This document shows positions 50,175-59,502 of a stretch of 64,000 nucleotides of DNA, in pieces. The stretch is taken from contig NZ_JAFBFC010000005.1 of assembly GCF_016909075.1 (NCBI RefSeq), positions 124,001 through 188,000 on the forward strand. Direction: 5' to 3'. The notes under the pieces are model-generated. The model had not been told where the DNA came from. It was given only the letters and a program-made list of their open reading frames with translations, and ran no database searches. The position numbers and the translations under genes were made by a program. The DNA comes from Priestia iocasae (GTDB lineage: Bacteria > Bacillota > Bacilli > Bacillales > Bacillaceae_H). Positions within the stretch are counted from its first letter, which is position 1, and every line of letters starts with the position of its first letter.

Positions 50175-50849
50175 ATGAATAAAGAAGCAAAAAAGCAAGA
50201 AATCTTAGAGGCCTATCAATTTAGACATGCGACAAAGGAATTTGATCCAGAGAAGAAAATTTCTGACGAAGATTTTGAATTTATTTTAGAGACTGCACGA
50301 CTATCTCCAAGCTCATTTGGGTTTGAGCCTTGGCGCTTTGTCGTTATCCAAAACCCAGAGCTTCGTGAACAATTACAGCCAGTTTCATGGGGAGCGCAAA
50401 AGCAGCTACCAACTGCCAGTCACTATGTTGTGATGCTTGCACGTACAGCAGAGGACATGGTATACAATTCTGATTACATTGAGCATATGATGAAAGATGT
50501 AAAACAGCTACCAGAAGAAGCATACGACGCCATTAGCGGTTTCTATAAAACATTTTTAGAATCAGACTTCAAGCTTCTTGGAAATGACCGTGCGATGTTT
50601 GACTGGGCTGCAAGGCAAGTATACATTGCGCTAGGGAATATGATGACAGCTGCCGCTCAAATTGGCATTGATTCTTGTCCAATTGAAGGGTTTAATCAAG
50701 AAAAAGTGCACGATATTTTAGAAAAAGCAGGCGTTCTAGAAGGTGGAAACTTTAAAGTAGCAGTCATGGCTGCATTCGGTTACCGCGTTCACAATCCACG
50801 TCCAAAAGTACGTCAAGATATGAATGATGTCGTAAAATGGATTAAGTAA
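50175..50849 (+). CDS. Nitroreductase family NAD(P)H oxidoreductase
   Basis: FMN-dependent two-electron reductase for quinones or nitro compounds, 224 residues. FMN-binding parts are FRHATKEFDPEKKI, ARLSPSSFGFEPWRFVVI and AAFGYRVHNPRPKVR; the helix GNMMTAAAQIGIDSCPIEGF is characteristic. ATG follows AAGGAGAG; upstream codons in frame are excluded. Likely controlled by the divergent HxlR protein, with a TATAAT-type -10 near 50100. Confidence 0.88.
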   Translation: MNKEAKKQEILEAYQFRHATKEFDPEKKISDEDFEFILETARLSPSSFGFEPWRFVVIQNPELREQLQPVSWGAQKQLPTASHYVVMLARTAEDMVYNSDYIEHMMKDVKQLPEEAYDAISGFYKTFLESDFKLLGNDRAMFDWAARQVYIALGNMMTAAAQIGIDSCPIEGFNQEKVHDILEKAGVLEGGNFKVAVMAAFGYRVHNPRPKVRQDMNDVVKWIK

Positions 50850-50853
50850 ATAA

Positions 50854-50882
50854 AAAAGAGGAGGGAATCATCCTCCTCTTTT
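50854..50882. terminator. Bidirectional terminator nitroreductase/gndA
   Basis: AGAGGAGG (50857-50864) pairs with CCTCCTCT (50872-50879), flanked by A- and T-tracts. Confidence 0.88.
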
Positions 50883-50887
50883 CTTTA

Positions 50888-52300
50888 TTATTTTAACCAC
50901 TCTGTATGGAATACGCCCTCTTTATCAACACGTTGATAAGTGTGAGCACCAAAATAATCACGTTGCGCTTGTAACAGATTTGCTGGTAGCGTTTCTGTAC
51001 GATAGCTATCATAATATGCTAATGCACTTGAGAAGCTAGGTACAGGAATTCCGCGTTTTACTGCAAGTGAAATCACTTCACGTAATGCTGATTGGTAGTT
51101 TTCAACAATATCTTTAAAGTATTCATCTAATAATAAGTTTGTTAAGTTTGCATCACGATCGTATGCTTCCTTAATTTTTTGTAAGAATTGAGCACGAATG
51201 ATGCAACCACCACGGAAGATCATCGCGATGTCACCATAACGTAAGTTCCAATCATATTCGTCAGAAGCTGCTTTCATTTGAGCAAATCCTTGTGCATATG
51301 AACAAATTTTACTCATATATAGTGCTTTACGAATTGCTTCGATTGCTTCTTTTTTATCTCCATCAAATGAACCTACTTCAGGTCCACTTAGTACTTTACT
51401 TGCTTTGACACGTTCTTCCTTCATTGCTGAAATAAAGCGAGCAAATACAGACTCTGTAATGATTGGAAGTGGTACTCCTAAGTCTAATGCACTTTGACTT
51501 GTCCACTTACCTGTGCCTTTTTGTCCAGCTGTATCTAAAATGACATCAACAAGTGGTTTCCCTGTTTCTTCGTCTATTTTAGTGAAAATATCAGCCGTAA
51601 TTTCAATTAAGTAGCTATCTAGCTCACCTTTGTTCCACTCTGAGAAGACTTCATGTAATTCTTGTGCATTTAATCCTAATACGTGCTTCATGATGAAATA
51701 CGCTTCAGAGATTAATTGCATATCTCCATATTCAATTCCATTATGAACCATTTTCACATAGTGACCAGCGCCATTTGGCCCGATATATGTACAACAAGCA
51801 TCTCCATCTACTTTTGCAGAAATAGCTTTTAAAATCGGTTCTACAAGCTCATAAGCTTCTTTTTGGCCTCCAGGCATAATAGAAGGTCCTTTTAACGCGC
51901 CTTCTTCCCCACCTGATACACCTGTTCCAATAAAGTTCAAACCTGCTTCAGCAAGCTCTTCACTTCTGCGGATTGTATCGTAGAAAAGAGTATTTCCACC
52001 GTCGATTAAAATATCACCTTTATCTAAATGAGGCTTTAATGACTCAATCGTTGCATCTGTAGGTGCACCGGCTTTTACCATTAATAAAATTTTACGTGGT
52101 GTTTCTAACGATTGAACAAACTCTTCAATGCTATATGTACCAACAAAGTTTTTACCTTCTGCTTCACTCTTTAAAAATTCTTCTGTTTTTTCAGGTGATC
52201 GATTGTAAACAGATACTGAGTACCCTCGGCTTTCAATGTTTAAAGCAAGGTTTTTCCCCATTACCGCTAAACCAATTACACCGATTTGTTGTTTTGACAT
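50888..52300 (-). CDS. gndA: 6-phosphogluconate dehydrogenase (decarboxylating)
   Basis: Oxidises and decarboxylates 6-phosphogluconate to ribulose-5-phosphate, giving NADPH. It has 470 residues from [20 protein letters not shown] (GAAGGGAAG upstream), the GxAxxG fold, the substrate loop [19 protein letters not shown] and [12 protein letters not shown], and [12 protein letters not shown]. The NADP enzyme GndA rather than the NAD enzyme GntZ is inferred from proximity to zwf. Confidence 0.95.
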   Translation of the reverse strand: MSKQQIGVIGLAVMGKNLALNIESRGYSVSVYNRSPEKTEEFLKSEAEGKNFVGTYSIEEFVQSLETPRKILLMVKAGAPTDATIESLKPHLDKGDILIDGGNTLFYDTIRRSEELAEAGLNFIGTGVSGGEEGALKGPSIMPGGQKEAYELVEPILKAISAKVDGDACCTYIGPNGAGHYVKMVHNGIEYGDMQLISEAYFIMKHVLGLNAQELHEVFSEWNKGELDSYLIEITADIFTKIDEETGKPLVDVILDTAGQKGTGKWTSQSALDLGVPLPIITESVFARFISAMKEERVKASKVLSGPEVGSFDGDKKEAIEAIRKALYMSKICSYAQGFAQMKAASDEYDWNLRYGDIAMIFRGGCIIRAQFLQKIKEAYDRDANLTNLLLDEYFKDIVENYQSALREVISLAVKRGIPVPSFSSALAYYDSYRTETLPANLLQAQRDYFGAHTYQRVDKEGVFHTEWLK

Positions 52301-52522
52301 ATGCTTTCTTCCCTTCTTTGAGTTATGGGACTTCGCAAACTTGTTCAGTCGCCTACACTTTCTTTTTATACTTTCTTGAAAATAACATAATAAAGGCGGT
52401 TTTTTCAAGTTAGATGCAATCTCAAGCAAATCACAAGCTCTCTTTTGTATTATCTAGCAATGATCTCTTAATTATGTTTTTTAGATGGACTACCGCCTTT
52501 TCATCTTTTTTTTAAAAATGAT

Positions 52523-52548
52523 GTTTTATCTTTTGGAATAGGGGCTAT
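52523..52548 (+). promoter_or_regulatory. Candidate sigma-B promoter of the YflT-like gene
   Basis: GTTTTA (52523-52528), 14-bp spacer, GGCTAT (52543-52548), each one mismatch from GTTTAA and GGGTAT. The downstream gene belongs to a general-stress family. Confidence 0.45.
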
Positions 52549-52567
52549 ATAGTAACCAAGATACAAA

Positions 52568-52581
52568 GTTGTAGCTACAAC
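52568..52581. promoter_or_regulatory. Palindrome GTTGTAGCTACAAC
   Basis: A perfect 14-bp palindrome about 20-30 bp downstream of the candidate sigma-B -10 and 60 bp before the start codon. Possible operator or leader hairpin. The remainder of the 340-bp gap back to gndA shows nothing I can support. Confidence 0.4.
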
Positions 52582-52640
52582 CTCATAAGAAATTGAATGT
52601 ACATGTAAAAGTAAATCAAATAATTAGGAGGTTTTAGAAA

Positions 52641-52967
52641 ATGGTAAACGTAAAAGTAGTTGAAAATGGAGTACAAGCAAAAGAAGTAGTGGAGCAATTT
52701 GCACGTAGTGGTTTTACAATGAAAGAAATTTACCTATTAGCGCATGACAAAACACGTTCAGAGGATTTAGAAAAGGCAATTAACGTTAACAATATTGGGG
52801 TATCTGAACAAGGCTTATTCGATTCAATGTCAAACATTTTCCGTTCACGCGGTGATGAGCTGCGTTCAAAAATGACGTCATTAGGATTGTCACAGCCAGA
52901 AGCGGAACAATACGAAGAGCAGCTAGATCGTGGAAAAGTGATTGTTATTGCTTCAAAAGTTGCCTAA
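52641..52967 (+). CDS. YflT-like general stress protein
   Basis: A 108-residue protein with an N-terminal YflT/heat-induced-stress-type alpha/beta domain (VKVVENGVQAKEVVEQFARSGF, then IYLLAHDKTRSEDL) and a helical second part ending in a beta strand (GKVIVIASKVA). B. subtilis relatives GsiB/YflT-type genes belong to the sigma-B regulon. Biochemical role unknown. AGGAGG precedes the ATG. Confidence 0.8.
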   Translation: MVNVKVVENGVQAKEVVEQFARSGFTMKEIYLLAHDKTRSEDLEKAINVNNIGVSEQGLFDSMSNIFRSRGDELRSKMTSLGLSQPEAEQYEEQLDRGKVIVIASKVA

Positions 52968-52970
52968 TAA

Positions 52971-53003
52971 AAAAGGGTGTCGGTAGGAACCGACACCCTT
53001 TCT
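52971..53003. terminator. Bidirectional terminator
   Basis: AAGGGTGTCGG (52973-52983) pairs with CCGACACCCTT (52990-53000) between the stress gene and the convergent alanine symporter. Confidence 0.92.
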
Positions 53004-53005
53004 TA

Positions 53006-54415
53006 TTAACTCGCTTTTTTCATTTCCGTCATTTTGTAGTGATTGTCAAAGTAATCATTTGTTTCACTTACAATCACTTTATAGAGTAAGATGAGTGCAA
53101 CTAAGTTTGGAATCATCATTAATGCGTTTGCCATGTCTGCAAAAGCCCATACAACCGTTAAGTTTGCGACAGCACCTAGTCCACAAGCAAATACATAGAC
53201 TGCACGATATAAGCTTGTTACCTTTGTACCAAATAAGTATTCAAAGCACTTCTCACCATATACATACCAGCCAACAATCGTCGAGAATCCAAAGAAAATA
53301 ACTGAAAATGCGACAATGTATTCACCAACAAATCCTAAAGATGAAGCAAATGCTGCTGATGTTAATGCTCCCCCATCTAAACCTGGGTCATGAGTGACAC
53401 CTGACAGCAATCCACCTGTTGGATCCCAGAACCCTGTAATTAATAGAACAAGACCTGTCATTGTACAAACAATAATCGTTACGATAAATGTACCTGTCAT
53501 CGCTACTAACGCTTGCTTCACTGGATGATCAGCACGTGCGTTACCTGCGATTAAAGCTGCTGTACCTAAACCAGCTTCATTTGAGAAAATACCACGCGAT
53601 ACACCACTTCGAATCGCTTCTGTCACTGCTACTCCAATAAATCCACCTGTTGCAGCAATTGGACTAAACGCATATTCAAAGATTAATGAGAATGCTGGTA
53701 TAACTTGATCGATATTTAGCGCAATAATGACAAGCGCTCCACCAATGTATAAAAACGCCATCATTGGTACGAAGAAACCAGCTACCGTACTAATACGTTG
53801 AATACCACCAAAAATAATTAATGTTGTTAAAACAGCTAGTACAATACCCGTTGTTAAGTTACCTATTCCAAAACTTTTGTCCATTACACTCGCAATTGTA
53901 TTTGATTGAACACTATTTCCAATTCCTAACGCAGCAAAAGCCCCAAATAGTGCAAAGGCTAACGCTAAGAATTTCCACTTTGGTCCAAGTCCTTTTTCAA
54001 CATAATACATTGGACCACCTGAGTACTCACCTTTATCATTTTTAACACGGAATTTCATTGCTAATAATGCTTCTGCATATTTTGTCGCCATTCCTAAGAG
54101 ACCTACTATCCACATCCAGAAAATCGCTCCTGGACCCCCTACAGTGATGGCTGTTGCAACCCCTGCAATATTACCGTTTCCAATAGTAGCAGCAAGTGCT
54201 GTCATAAGTGCTTTAAAGTTACTTACGTCTCCTTCAGCTTTTGCGTCTTCTTCTTTTTCTCTTGTAAAACCTAACTTAAATGCATAGATTAATTTTCTAA
54301 ACTGTAAACCTCGTAAAATAACGGTTAAAAATAGCCCTGTTCCAAATAATAAAATGAGGCTAGGTGTTCCCCATAACACCCCGTTAATCTTACCTAAGAT
54401 GTCTAGTAAATCCAT
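53006..54415 (-). CDS. alsT: AGCS-family sodium:alanine symporter
   Basis: Membrane Na+-coupled importer for alanine or glycine, 469 residues with about ten helices. Family marks are the N-terminal GxG-rich LILLFGTGLFLTVILRG, LAATIGNGNIAGVATAI and SNEAGLGTAALIAGNA. ATG after GGGGAGG. Alanine is favoured over glutamine because the AdeR-like regulator and ald lie next to it. A consensus cre site sits between promoter and start. Confidence 0.88.
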   Translation of the reverse strand: MDLLDILGKINGVLWGTPSLILLFGTGLFLTVILRGLQFRKLIYAFKLGFTREKEEDAKAEGDVSNFKALMTALAATIGNGNIAGVATAITVGGPGAIFWMWIVGLLGMATKYAEALLAMKFRVKNDKGEYSGGPMYYVEKGLGPKWKFLALAFALFGAFAALGIGNSVQSNTIASVMDKSFGIGNLTTGIVLAVLTTLIIFGGIQRISTVAGFFVPMMAFLYIGGALVIIALNIDQVIPAFSLIFEYAFSPIAATGGFIGVAVTEAIRSGVSRGIFSNEAGLGTAALIAGNARADHPVKQALVAMTGTFIVTIIVCTMTGLVLLITGFWDPTGGLLSGVTHDPGLDGGALTSAAFASSLGFVGEYIVAFSVIFFGFSTIVGWYVYGEKCFEYLFGTKVTSLYRAVYVFACGLGAVANLTVVWAFADMANALMMIPNLVALILLYKVIVSETNDYFDNHYKMTEMKKAS

Positions 54416-54434
54416 TTGTAGTTCCTCCCCTATT

Positions 54435-54448
54435 TGTTAACGCTTACA
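54435..54448. promoter_or_regulatory. Catabolite-response element (cre) of alsT
   Basis: Minus strand TGTAAGCGTTAACA fits TGWAARCGYTWWCA at all 14 positions. A second, partial copy (TGTAAGCGCTTCAA) is at 54454-54467. They lie 20-52 bp before the alsT start, where CcpA would act as a roadblock. Confidence 0.75.
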
Positions 54449-54642
54449 CATAATGTAAGCGCTTCAATAGTCCCGTTGGTATAATATTAACATTTTTGTG
54501 AACAAGTTTTTTTGTTAAAATATAAAAAAAGAACGTTCCCTTTTTGTTTATTTTCACAAAATGATTTTTTTCAATAGTCAACAGAGTACCAAAAGATTTA
54601 TGATAAATCAACATGTATTATTTTGATAAAGAGGAGCTAAAA

Positions 54643-55881
54643 ATGAGCGCTATGAACATCGACCCATTTAAAGGAAATTTAGATACATTAGATGAGTATG
54701 CAGATCGTATTAGTGAGGTTTTACAATGTCCGATTACAATTGAAGATTCCAATCACCGACTCATTGCATACAGTACACACGACGAGCGTACCGACCAAGC
54801 CCGTATTGCTACCATTATCGGTCGTCGAGTTCCTGAAAAAGTAATCAACAACTTATGGAAAGAAGGAACGATTCCAGCTCTATTAGAGACGGATCAACCC
54901 GTTCGTGTAAAAAACATCGATGAAATTGGACTGGGAGATCGCGTAGCTATTTCAATTTGGAAAAACGATGAAGTGTTAGGGTTTATTTGGGCTATTGAAA
55001 TTGATAAAACGTTAAATGAAGAAGAGCTATCTCTATTAAAACAAGCCGCAAACGCCGTAAAGAATAAACTTTTACAGCTTCAAGTAAGAAAATATAAGAA
55101 AGAAGAAAGATTCCAAGAGTTTTTCTGGCGACTTTTAACGGGACACATTAAGTCTCATGAAGAGATTGTAGAGAAGTTTCATGATATCCATATTACCCCT
55201 CCTTCTTCTTTCTCAATTGCCATTTTTCGCTTTCAAGAAGATATTACACCAGAAGCAGAGCGACAAATTTCATATATTTTAAAGACGATGCAACGATTAA
55301 AGCTCGTTTTATACACCATTGATTGTAATGATTTAATCCTGCTCATTTCTCTAGATAGCATCGAGAAACCAACAGAAGAACGGAAGCAGTTCGTTGAATC
55401 ATTCACAAAGAAAATGAAGGAACGATTTGGGGTTGACCAGATTCAAGCAAGCTTTAGTAGTATTTATTCAACATACAAGCAAATTGAAAAAAGCTACGAA
55501 GAATCCTTAACCGTTTTAAAAATAAAAAAGACGTTCCCTGATGAAACAGCCCATATTCTCGGTTATCAAGAGCTTGGTATTTATCAATTACTCGATGTTA
55601 TTTTAGAGAAGCGGAAACTAGATCAGTTTGAGAACTATTCCTTAAAAAAGCTAGTTGATTATGACGAACGCCACAATAGTAACTTAGTAGAAACGCTAGA
55701 GGTCTTCTTAAACAAAGATCATAATATTAACGACGCTGCAAAAGAACTTAATGTTCATACCAATACATTAAGTTATCGATTAAAGCGCATATCTGAAATT
55801 GGGGACATTGATTTGCGAGATCCTAATCAAAAAATGACTCTTTACATCGATATAAAATTAATGAAGCTAAAAGCAAATTAA
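54643..55881 (+). CDS. adeR: PucR-family transcriptional regulator (AdeR-like)
   Basis: Likely alanine-responsive activator of ald, by analogy to B. subtilis AdeR. The 412 residues comprise an N-terminal GAF-like domain (ISEVLQCPITIEDSNHRLIAYS), a GGDEF-like middle (CdaR type, about 180-290) and a C-terminal HTH_30 (INDAAKELNVHTNTLSYRLKRI). The ATG at 54643 follows AGAGGAG; ten further codons upstream lack a site. Next to ald, divergent from alsT. Confidence 0.85.
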   Translation: MSAMNIDPFKGNLDTLDEYADRISEVLQCPITIEDSNHRLIAYSTHDERTDQARIATIIGRRVPEKVINNLWKEGTIPALLETDQPVRVKNIDEIGLGDRVAISIWKNDEVLGFIWAIEIDKTLNEEELSLLKQAANAVKNKLLQLQVRKYKKEERFQEFFWRLLTGHIKSHEEIVEKFHDIHITPPSSFSIAIFRFQEDITPEAERQISYILKTMQRLKLVLYTIDCNDLILLISLDSIEKPTEERKQFVESFTKKMKERFGVDQIQASFSSIYSTYKQIEKSYEESLTVLKIKKTFPDETAHILGYQELGIYQLLDVILEKRKLDQFENYSLKKLVDYDERHNSNLVETLEVFLNKDHNINDAAKELNVHTNTLSYRLKRISEIGDIDLRDPNQKMTLYIDIKLMKLKAN

Positions 55882-55886
55882 TACAG

Positions 55887-55915
55887 AGCGTGGGTAGAAA
55901 TGACCCACGCTTTTC
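55887..55915 (+). terminator. adeR terminator
   Basis: AGCGTGGGT and ACCCACGCT with an AGAAATG loop, then TTTTC. Confidence 0.85.
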
Positions 55916-55971
55916 TCTTACATTCAAGTCTTTTGTCATTTTACCTGACAAATAAAGATTTTACACAAAAA

Positions 55972-55985
55972 AGTAAACGCTTTCT
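55972..55985 (+). promoter_or_regulatory. cre-like site upstream of ald
   Basis: AGTAAACGCTTTCT matches the cre consensus at 13 of 14 positions. A second 12/14 match (GTTAAACGTTTTCA on the plus strand) is at 56079-56092, just after a TATACT -10 near 56058. Confidence 0.6.
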
Positions 55986-56109
55986 TTTGTGGTTTTTCAC
56001 AAAAACAATTAAAACGATTCTCTTTTCTAAACAATGAAAAACAGAAAAAATTTTTTTATACTTTAGGTACAACAAAACGTTAAACGTTTTCAAAGGGAGG
56101 ATTTTTACC

Positions 56110-57243
56110 ATGATTATTGGTGTACCTAGAGAAATTAAAAATAATGAAAACCGCGTTGCAATTACTCCAGCTGGAGTTGCTTCATTTATCGGATCGGGCC
56201 ATCGTGTATTAGTAGAAACAAATGCAGGAATGGGAAGCGGTTTTACAAACGAAGACTACAAATTAGCAGGTGCTGAAATCATTGAACTTGCATCTGATGT
56301 ATGGGCACAAGCTGACATGGTAATGAAAGTAAAAGAGCCACTACCAAGTGAGTACGATTACTTTCGTCCAGGTCTTATCCTTTTCACATACTTACACTTA
56401 GCTGCAGAACCAGCTTTAGCGCAAGCGTTAACTGAAAAAGGTGTAACAGCAATCGCTTACGAAACAGTTGCAGTAAATCGTACATTGCCATTATTAACAC
56501 CAATGAGCGAAGTAGCAGGTCGTATGGCTGCTCAAATCGGTGCTCAATTTTTACAAAAATCAAATGGTGGTAAAGGAATTCTTCTTGCAGGTGTTCCAGG
56601 CGTTAACCGTGGTAAAGTAACCATCATTGGTGGTGGGGTTGTTGGAACAAACGCAGCGAAAATGGCGATTGGGTTAGGCGCAGATGTTACAATCATCGAC
56701 TTAAGTGCTGATCGTTTACGTCAATTAGACGATATTTTCGGTAACCAAATCAAAACATTAATGTCGAATCCAATGAACATCGCTGAAGCAGTTGCTGAAG
56801 CAGATCTTCTAATTGGCGCTGTACTAATTCCTGGTGCAAAGGCTCCTAAATTAGTAACAGATGAAATGGTTCAAGCAATGAAACCAGGCTCTGTTATTGT
56901 GGACGTAGCAATTGACCAAGGTGGTATCGTGGAAACAATTGATCACATTACAACTCATGATAACCCAACATATGAAAAACACGGTGTTGTTCACTATGCA
57001 GTTGCAAACATGCCTGGTGCAGTTCCAAGAACATCAACAATTGCCTTAACAAACGTAACAGTACCATACGCATTACAAATCGCTAACAAAGGTGCTCATG
57101 CGGCGATCGCACAAAACGAAGCACTTAAATTAGGTGTAAACGTAGCAAACGGCGCTGTAACCTATGAAGCAGTTGCACGCGATCTTGGTTATGAGTATGT
57201 AACAGTTGAAAAAGCACTTGAAAAAGAATTAGCATCAATCTAA
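56110..57243 (+). CDS. ald: Alanine dehydrogenase
   Basis: NAD-dependent oxidative deamination of L-alanine to pyruvate; needed for alanine use and normal sporulation in bacilli. The 377-residue protein starts [17 protein letters not shown], with the substrate lysine in [13 protein letters not shown], the His in TYLHLAAEP and the NAD fold [25 protein letters not shown] precedes the ATG. Linked to alsT (uptake), adeR (control) and alr (racemisation). Confidence 0.97.
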   Translation: MIIGVPREIKNNENRVAITPAGVASFIGSGHRVLVETNAGMGSGFTNEDYKLAGAEIIELASDVWAQADMVMKVKEPLPSEYDYFRPGLILFTYLHLAAEPALAQALTEKGVTAIAYETVAVNRTLPLLTPMSEVAGRMAAQIGAQFLQKSNGGKGILLAGVPGVNRGKVTIIGGGVVGTNAAKMAIGLGADVTIIDLSADRLRQLDDIFGNQIKTLMSNPMNIAEAVAEADLLIGAVLIPGAKAPKLVTDEMVQAMKPGSVIVDVAIDQGGIVETIDHITTHDNPTYEKHGVVHYAVANMPGAVPRTSTIALTNVTVPYALQIANKGAHAAIAQNEALKLGVNVANGAVTYEAVARDLGYEYVTVEKALEKELASI

Positions 57244-57255
57244 TTTATACCTTTG

Positions 57256-57370
57256 AAGAGGCTGATCCAAAACAGTGGCTAGCACCTCCATACAAATATA
57301 TTGTGTCTTAGTTGGATATAAGTACAATATAGACATGGAGAAGCTGGGCACTTGTGGATCAGCCTCTTTT
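57256..57370. repeat. Long near-palindromic element between ald and alr
   Basis: Nested complementary arms fold about 113 nt into one hairpin: 57256-57269 with 57355-57368 (14 bp), AGTGGCTAGC with GCTGGGCACT (8 of 10), 57286-57291 with 57335-57340, and 57297-57304 with 57324-57331. A T-run follows on the plus strand. It can act as the ald terminator, but is far larger than the terminators around it; a MITE-like origin is possible. Confidence 0.7.
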
Positions 57371-57398
57371 TCATACACACACTATAGGGGATGTTGAC

Positions 57399-58535
57399 AT
57401 GAAAACGACAAGTTATCGCGATACATGGGCAGAAATCGATGTAAACGCCATTCAGTATAATATGGAACAATTTCGAGCATATGTGACTCCTTCTACACAA
57501 CTAATGGCTGTTGTAAAAGCGGATGGCTATGGACACGGTGCAATTGAAGCAGCAAAAGCGGCGATTGCCGGAGGCGCTACCTATTTAGGAGTCGCTCTTT
57601 TAGATGAAGCCATTGAATTAAGAGAAGCTGGCATTGATACACCTATTTTGATTCTTGGTTATACAGCTCCTCATGCGATTGAAAGAGCACTTGAAGCAAA
57701 TGTAACGCTTACTGTTTTTGATCATGAAGTGGCCGATGCGATTATTGAGGCTTCACAAAAACAAGGAAAAGTGGCTAATGTCCATTTAAAAGTTGATTCA
57801 GGCATGTCTCGAGTTGGTGTGAGAACCCCTAACGCAGCCTATGAATTAGCCGCAAAAATTCACGTATCTTCTTCAGTAAAGCTTGAAGGAATTTTCACAC
57901 ACTTTGCACATGCGGATAGTACAGATTTTCATTATACTAAAAAACAATTTTCAGTTTTTTCGTCAATTGTCGACTTTTTAAAGGAGAAGGATATTATTAT
58001 CCCAGTAAAACATTGTTGCAATACTGCAGGAACAATGAACTTTAAAGAGATGCATTTAGATATGGTTCGAGTTGGCATAGGATTATACGGATTATATCCA
58101 GATGAGAGTTTAAAAAACCATTCTATTGTGTTAAAACAGGCGATGAGCTTTAAAACATCCATTGCTTTTGTGAAAGAAGTAGAAGCAGGACAGCCCATTA
58201 GCTATGGATGTACGTATGTTCCAGAACACACAAGCATGATTGCTACTCTACCAGTAGGATATGCAGATGGATTATCACGATTGTTATCTAATAAAGGGTA
58301 TATGATGACCAAAGAGAGCAAAGTGCCAATTGTTGGGCGAGTGTGCATGGATCAAACAATGATTGATGTAACCAATCTTGAACATGCAGAGGTTGGTGAG
58401 GAAGTCACCATTTTTGGGTACGATCATCATGCCTTTCAATCGGTTGATGAAGTGGCTTCATTAATGGGAACGATTAATTACGAAGTCGTTTGTTTAATTG
58501 GAAAGCGTGTGCCACGCGTTTATAAAAAACGGTAA
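57399..58535 (+). CDS. alr: Alanine racemase
   Basis: PLP enzyme that makes D-alanine for peptidoglycan; in spores it also removes the germinant L-alanine. The 378-residue protein from MKTTSYRDTWAEID has the PLP lysine K40 in VVKADGYGHGA and the second catalytic tyrosine in LPVGYADGLSRLL. AGGGGATG precedes the ATG; 15 upstream codons lie in the hairpin and are excluded. Its tie to ald suggests a catabolic or germination-linked copy. Confidence 0.94.
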   Translation: MKTTSYRDTWAEIDVNAIQYNMEQFRAYVTPSTQLMAVVKADGYGHGAIEAAKAAIAGGATYLGVALLDEAIELREAGIDTPILILGYTAPHAIERALEANVTLTVFDHEVADAIIEASQKQGKVANVHLKVDSGMSRVGVRTPNAAYELAAKIHVSSSVKLEGIFTHFAHADSTDFHYTKKQFSVFSSIVDFLKEKDIIIPVKHCCNTAGTMNFKEMHLDMVRVGIGLYGLYPDESLKNHSIVLKQAMSFKTSIAFVKEVEAGQPISYGCTYVPEHTSMIATLPVGYADGLSRLLSNKGYMMTKESKVPIVGRVCMDQTMIDVTNLEHAEVGEEVTIFGYDHHAFQSVDEVASLMGTINYEVVCLIGKRVPRVYKKR

Positions 58536-58642
58536 AAGTGAGACAGTGTCATGTTGACCTTACAAATTGCGAAATTAGCGATATAATAGAGAAAATAAAT
58601 TGAGCTTCTATATAAAGAATAGAAGGATGAGGGGGATTTTTG

Positions 58643-59467
58643 ATGACAATGCACAAAGCTTTAACAATTGCAGGCTCTGATAGCAGTGGTGGCGCTGGTA
58701 TTCAAGCTGACTTAAAAACGTTCCAAGAGTTAGGTGTATACGGAATGACCGCATTGACAACGATTGTAACGATGGACCCTGAAAATAACTGGTCGCATGG
58801 TGTATTTCCACAAGCTGTTGAAACAGTTGAGCAGCAATTAAAAACGATTGTGCAAGGAGTGGGCGTAACTGCTTTAAAAACAGGGATGCTTGGCTCAGTT
58901 GAAATCATTGAATTAGCTGCAAAAACCATCGATGACCATCACTTAACAAATATTGTTGTAGACCCTGTTATGATTTGTAAAGGTGAAGATGAAGTGTTAC
59001 ACCCTGAAACAATGGTGAGCTTACGTGATGTTCTTGTTCCAAAAGCAACGGTTGTCACACCTAACCTGTTTGAAGCTGGTCAACTAAGTGGATTAGGTCC
59101 TATTAAAACGATTGAGCAAATGAAAGAAGCGGCAGTCAAAATTTATGAGTCAGGGGCAAAATACGTCCTTATTAAAGGCGGAAACAAATTAGCTCATGAA
59201 AAAGCAATTGATTTACTATACGATGGACAAACATTCGAGATTTTAGAATCTGATCGCATTGAAACAACGTATACACACGGTGCAGGCTGCACATATTCGG
59301 CTGCTATTACAGCTGAACTAGCAAAAGGAAAAGACGTAAAAGAAGCCATTCAAACGGCTAAAGCCTTCATTACAGAAGCAATTCGCCATTCGTTCCCATT
59401 AAATCAATACGTGGGTCCGACAAATCATGGTGCTTACCGTCGTCAAAAAGAAGCAGTACACGCATAA
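58643..59467 (+). CDS. pdxK: Pyridoxine/pyridoxal/HMP kinase
   Basis: ATP-dependent kinase of vitamin B6 salvage, of the ThiD-like bacillary type. It has 274 residues; substrate and anion-binding parts are IAGSDSSGGAGIQADLK, VDPVMICKGEDEVL, and the C-terminal THGAGCTYSAAI with the catalytic cysteine/aspartate-loop of this subfamily. The ATG fits GAGGGGG by seven bases; a TTG directly before it is possible. Corresponds to B. subtilis PdxK. Confidence 0.9.
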   Translation: MTMHKALTIAGSDSSGGAGIQADLKTFQELGVYGMTALTTIVTMDPENNWSHGVFPQAVETVEQQLKTIVQGVGVTALKTGMLGSVEIIELAAKTIDDHHLTNIVVDPVMICKGEDEVLHPETMVSLRDVLVPKATVVTPNLFEAGQLSGLGPIKTIEQMKEAAVKIYESGAKYVLIKGGNKLAHEKAIDLLYDGQTFEILESDRIETTYTHGAGCTYSAAITAELAKGKDVKEAIQTAKAFITEAIRHSFPLNQYVGPTNHGAYRRQKEAVHA

Positions 59468-59502
59468 AAAAGAAGCGTCTGAAAAAGGACGCTTCTTTTT
59501 TA
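59466..59502. terminator. Bidirectional terminator pdxK/HAD gene
   Basis: AAAAAAGAAGCGTC and GACGCTTCTTTTTT around TGAAAAAG, between convergent genes. Confidence 0.93.
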
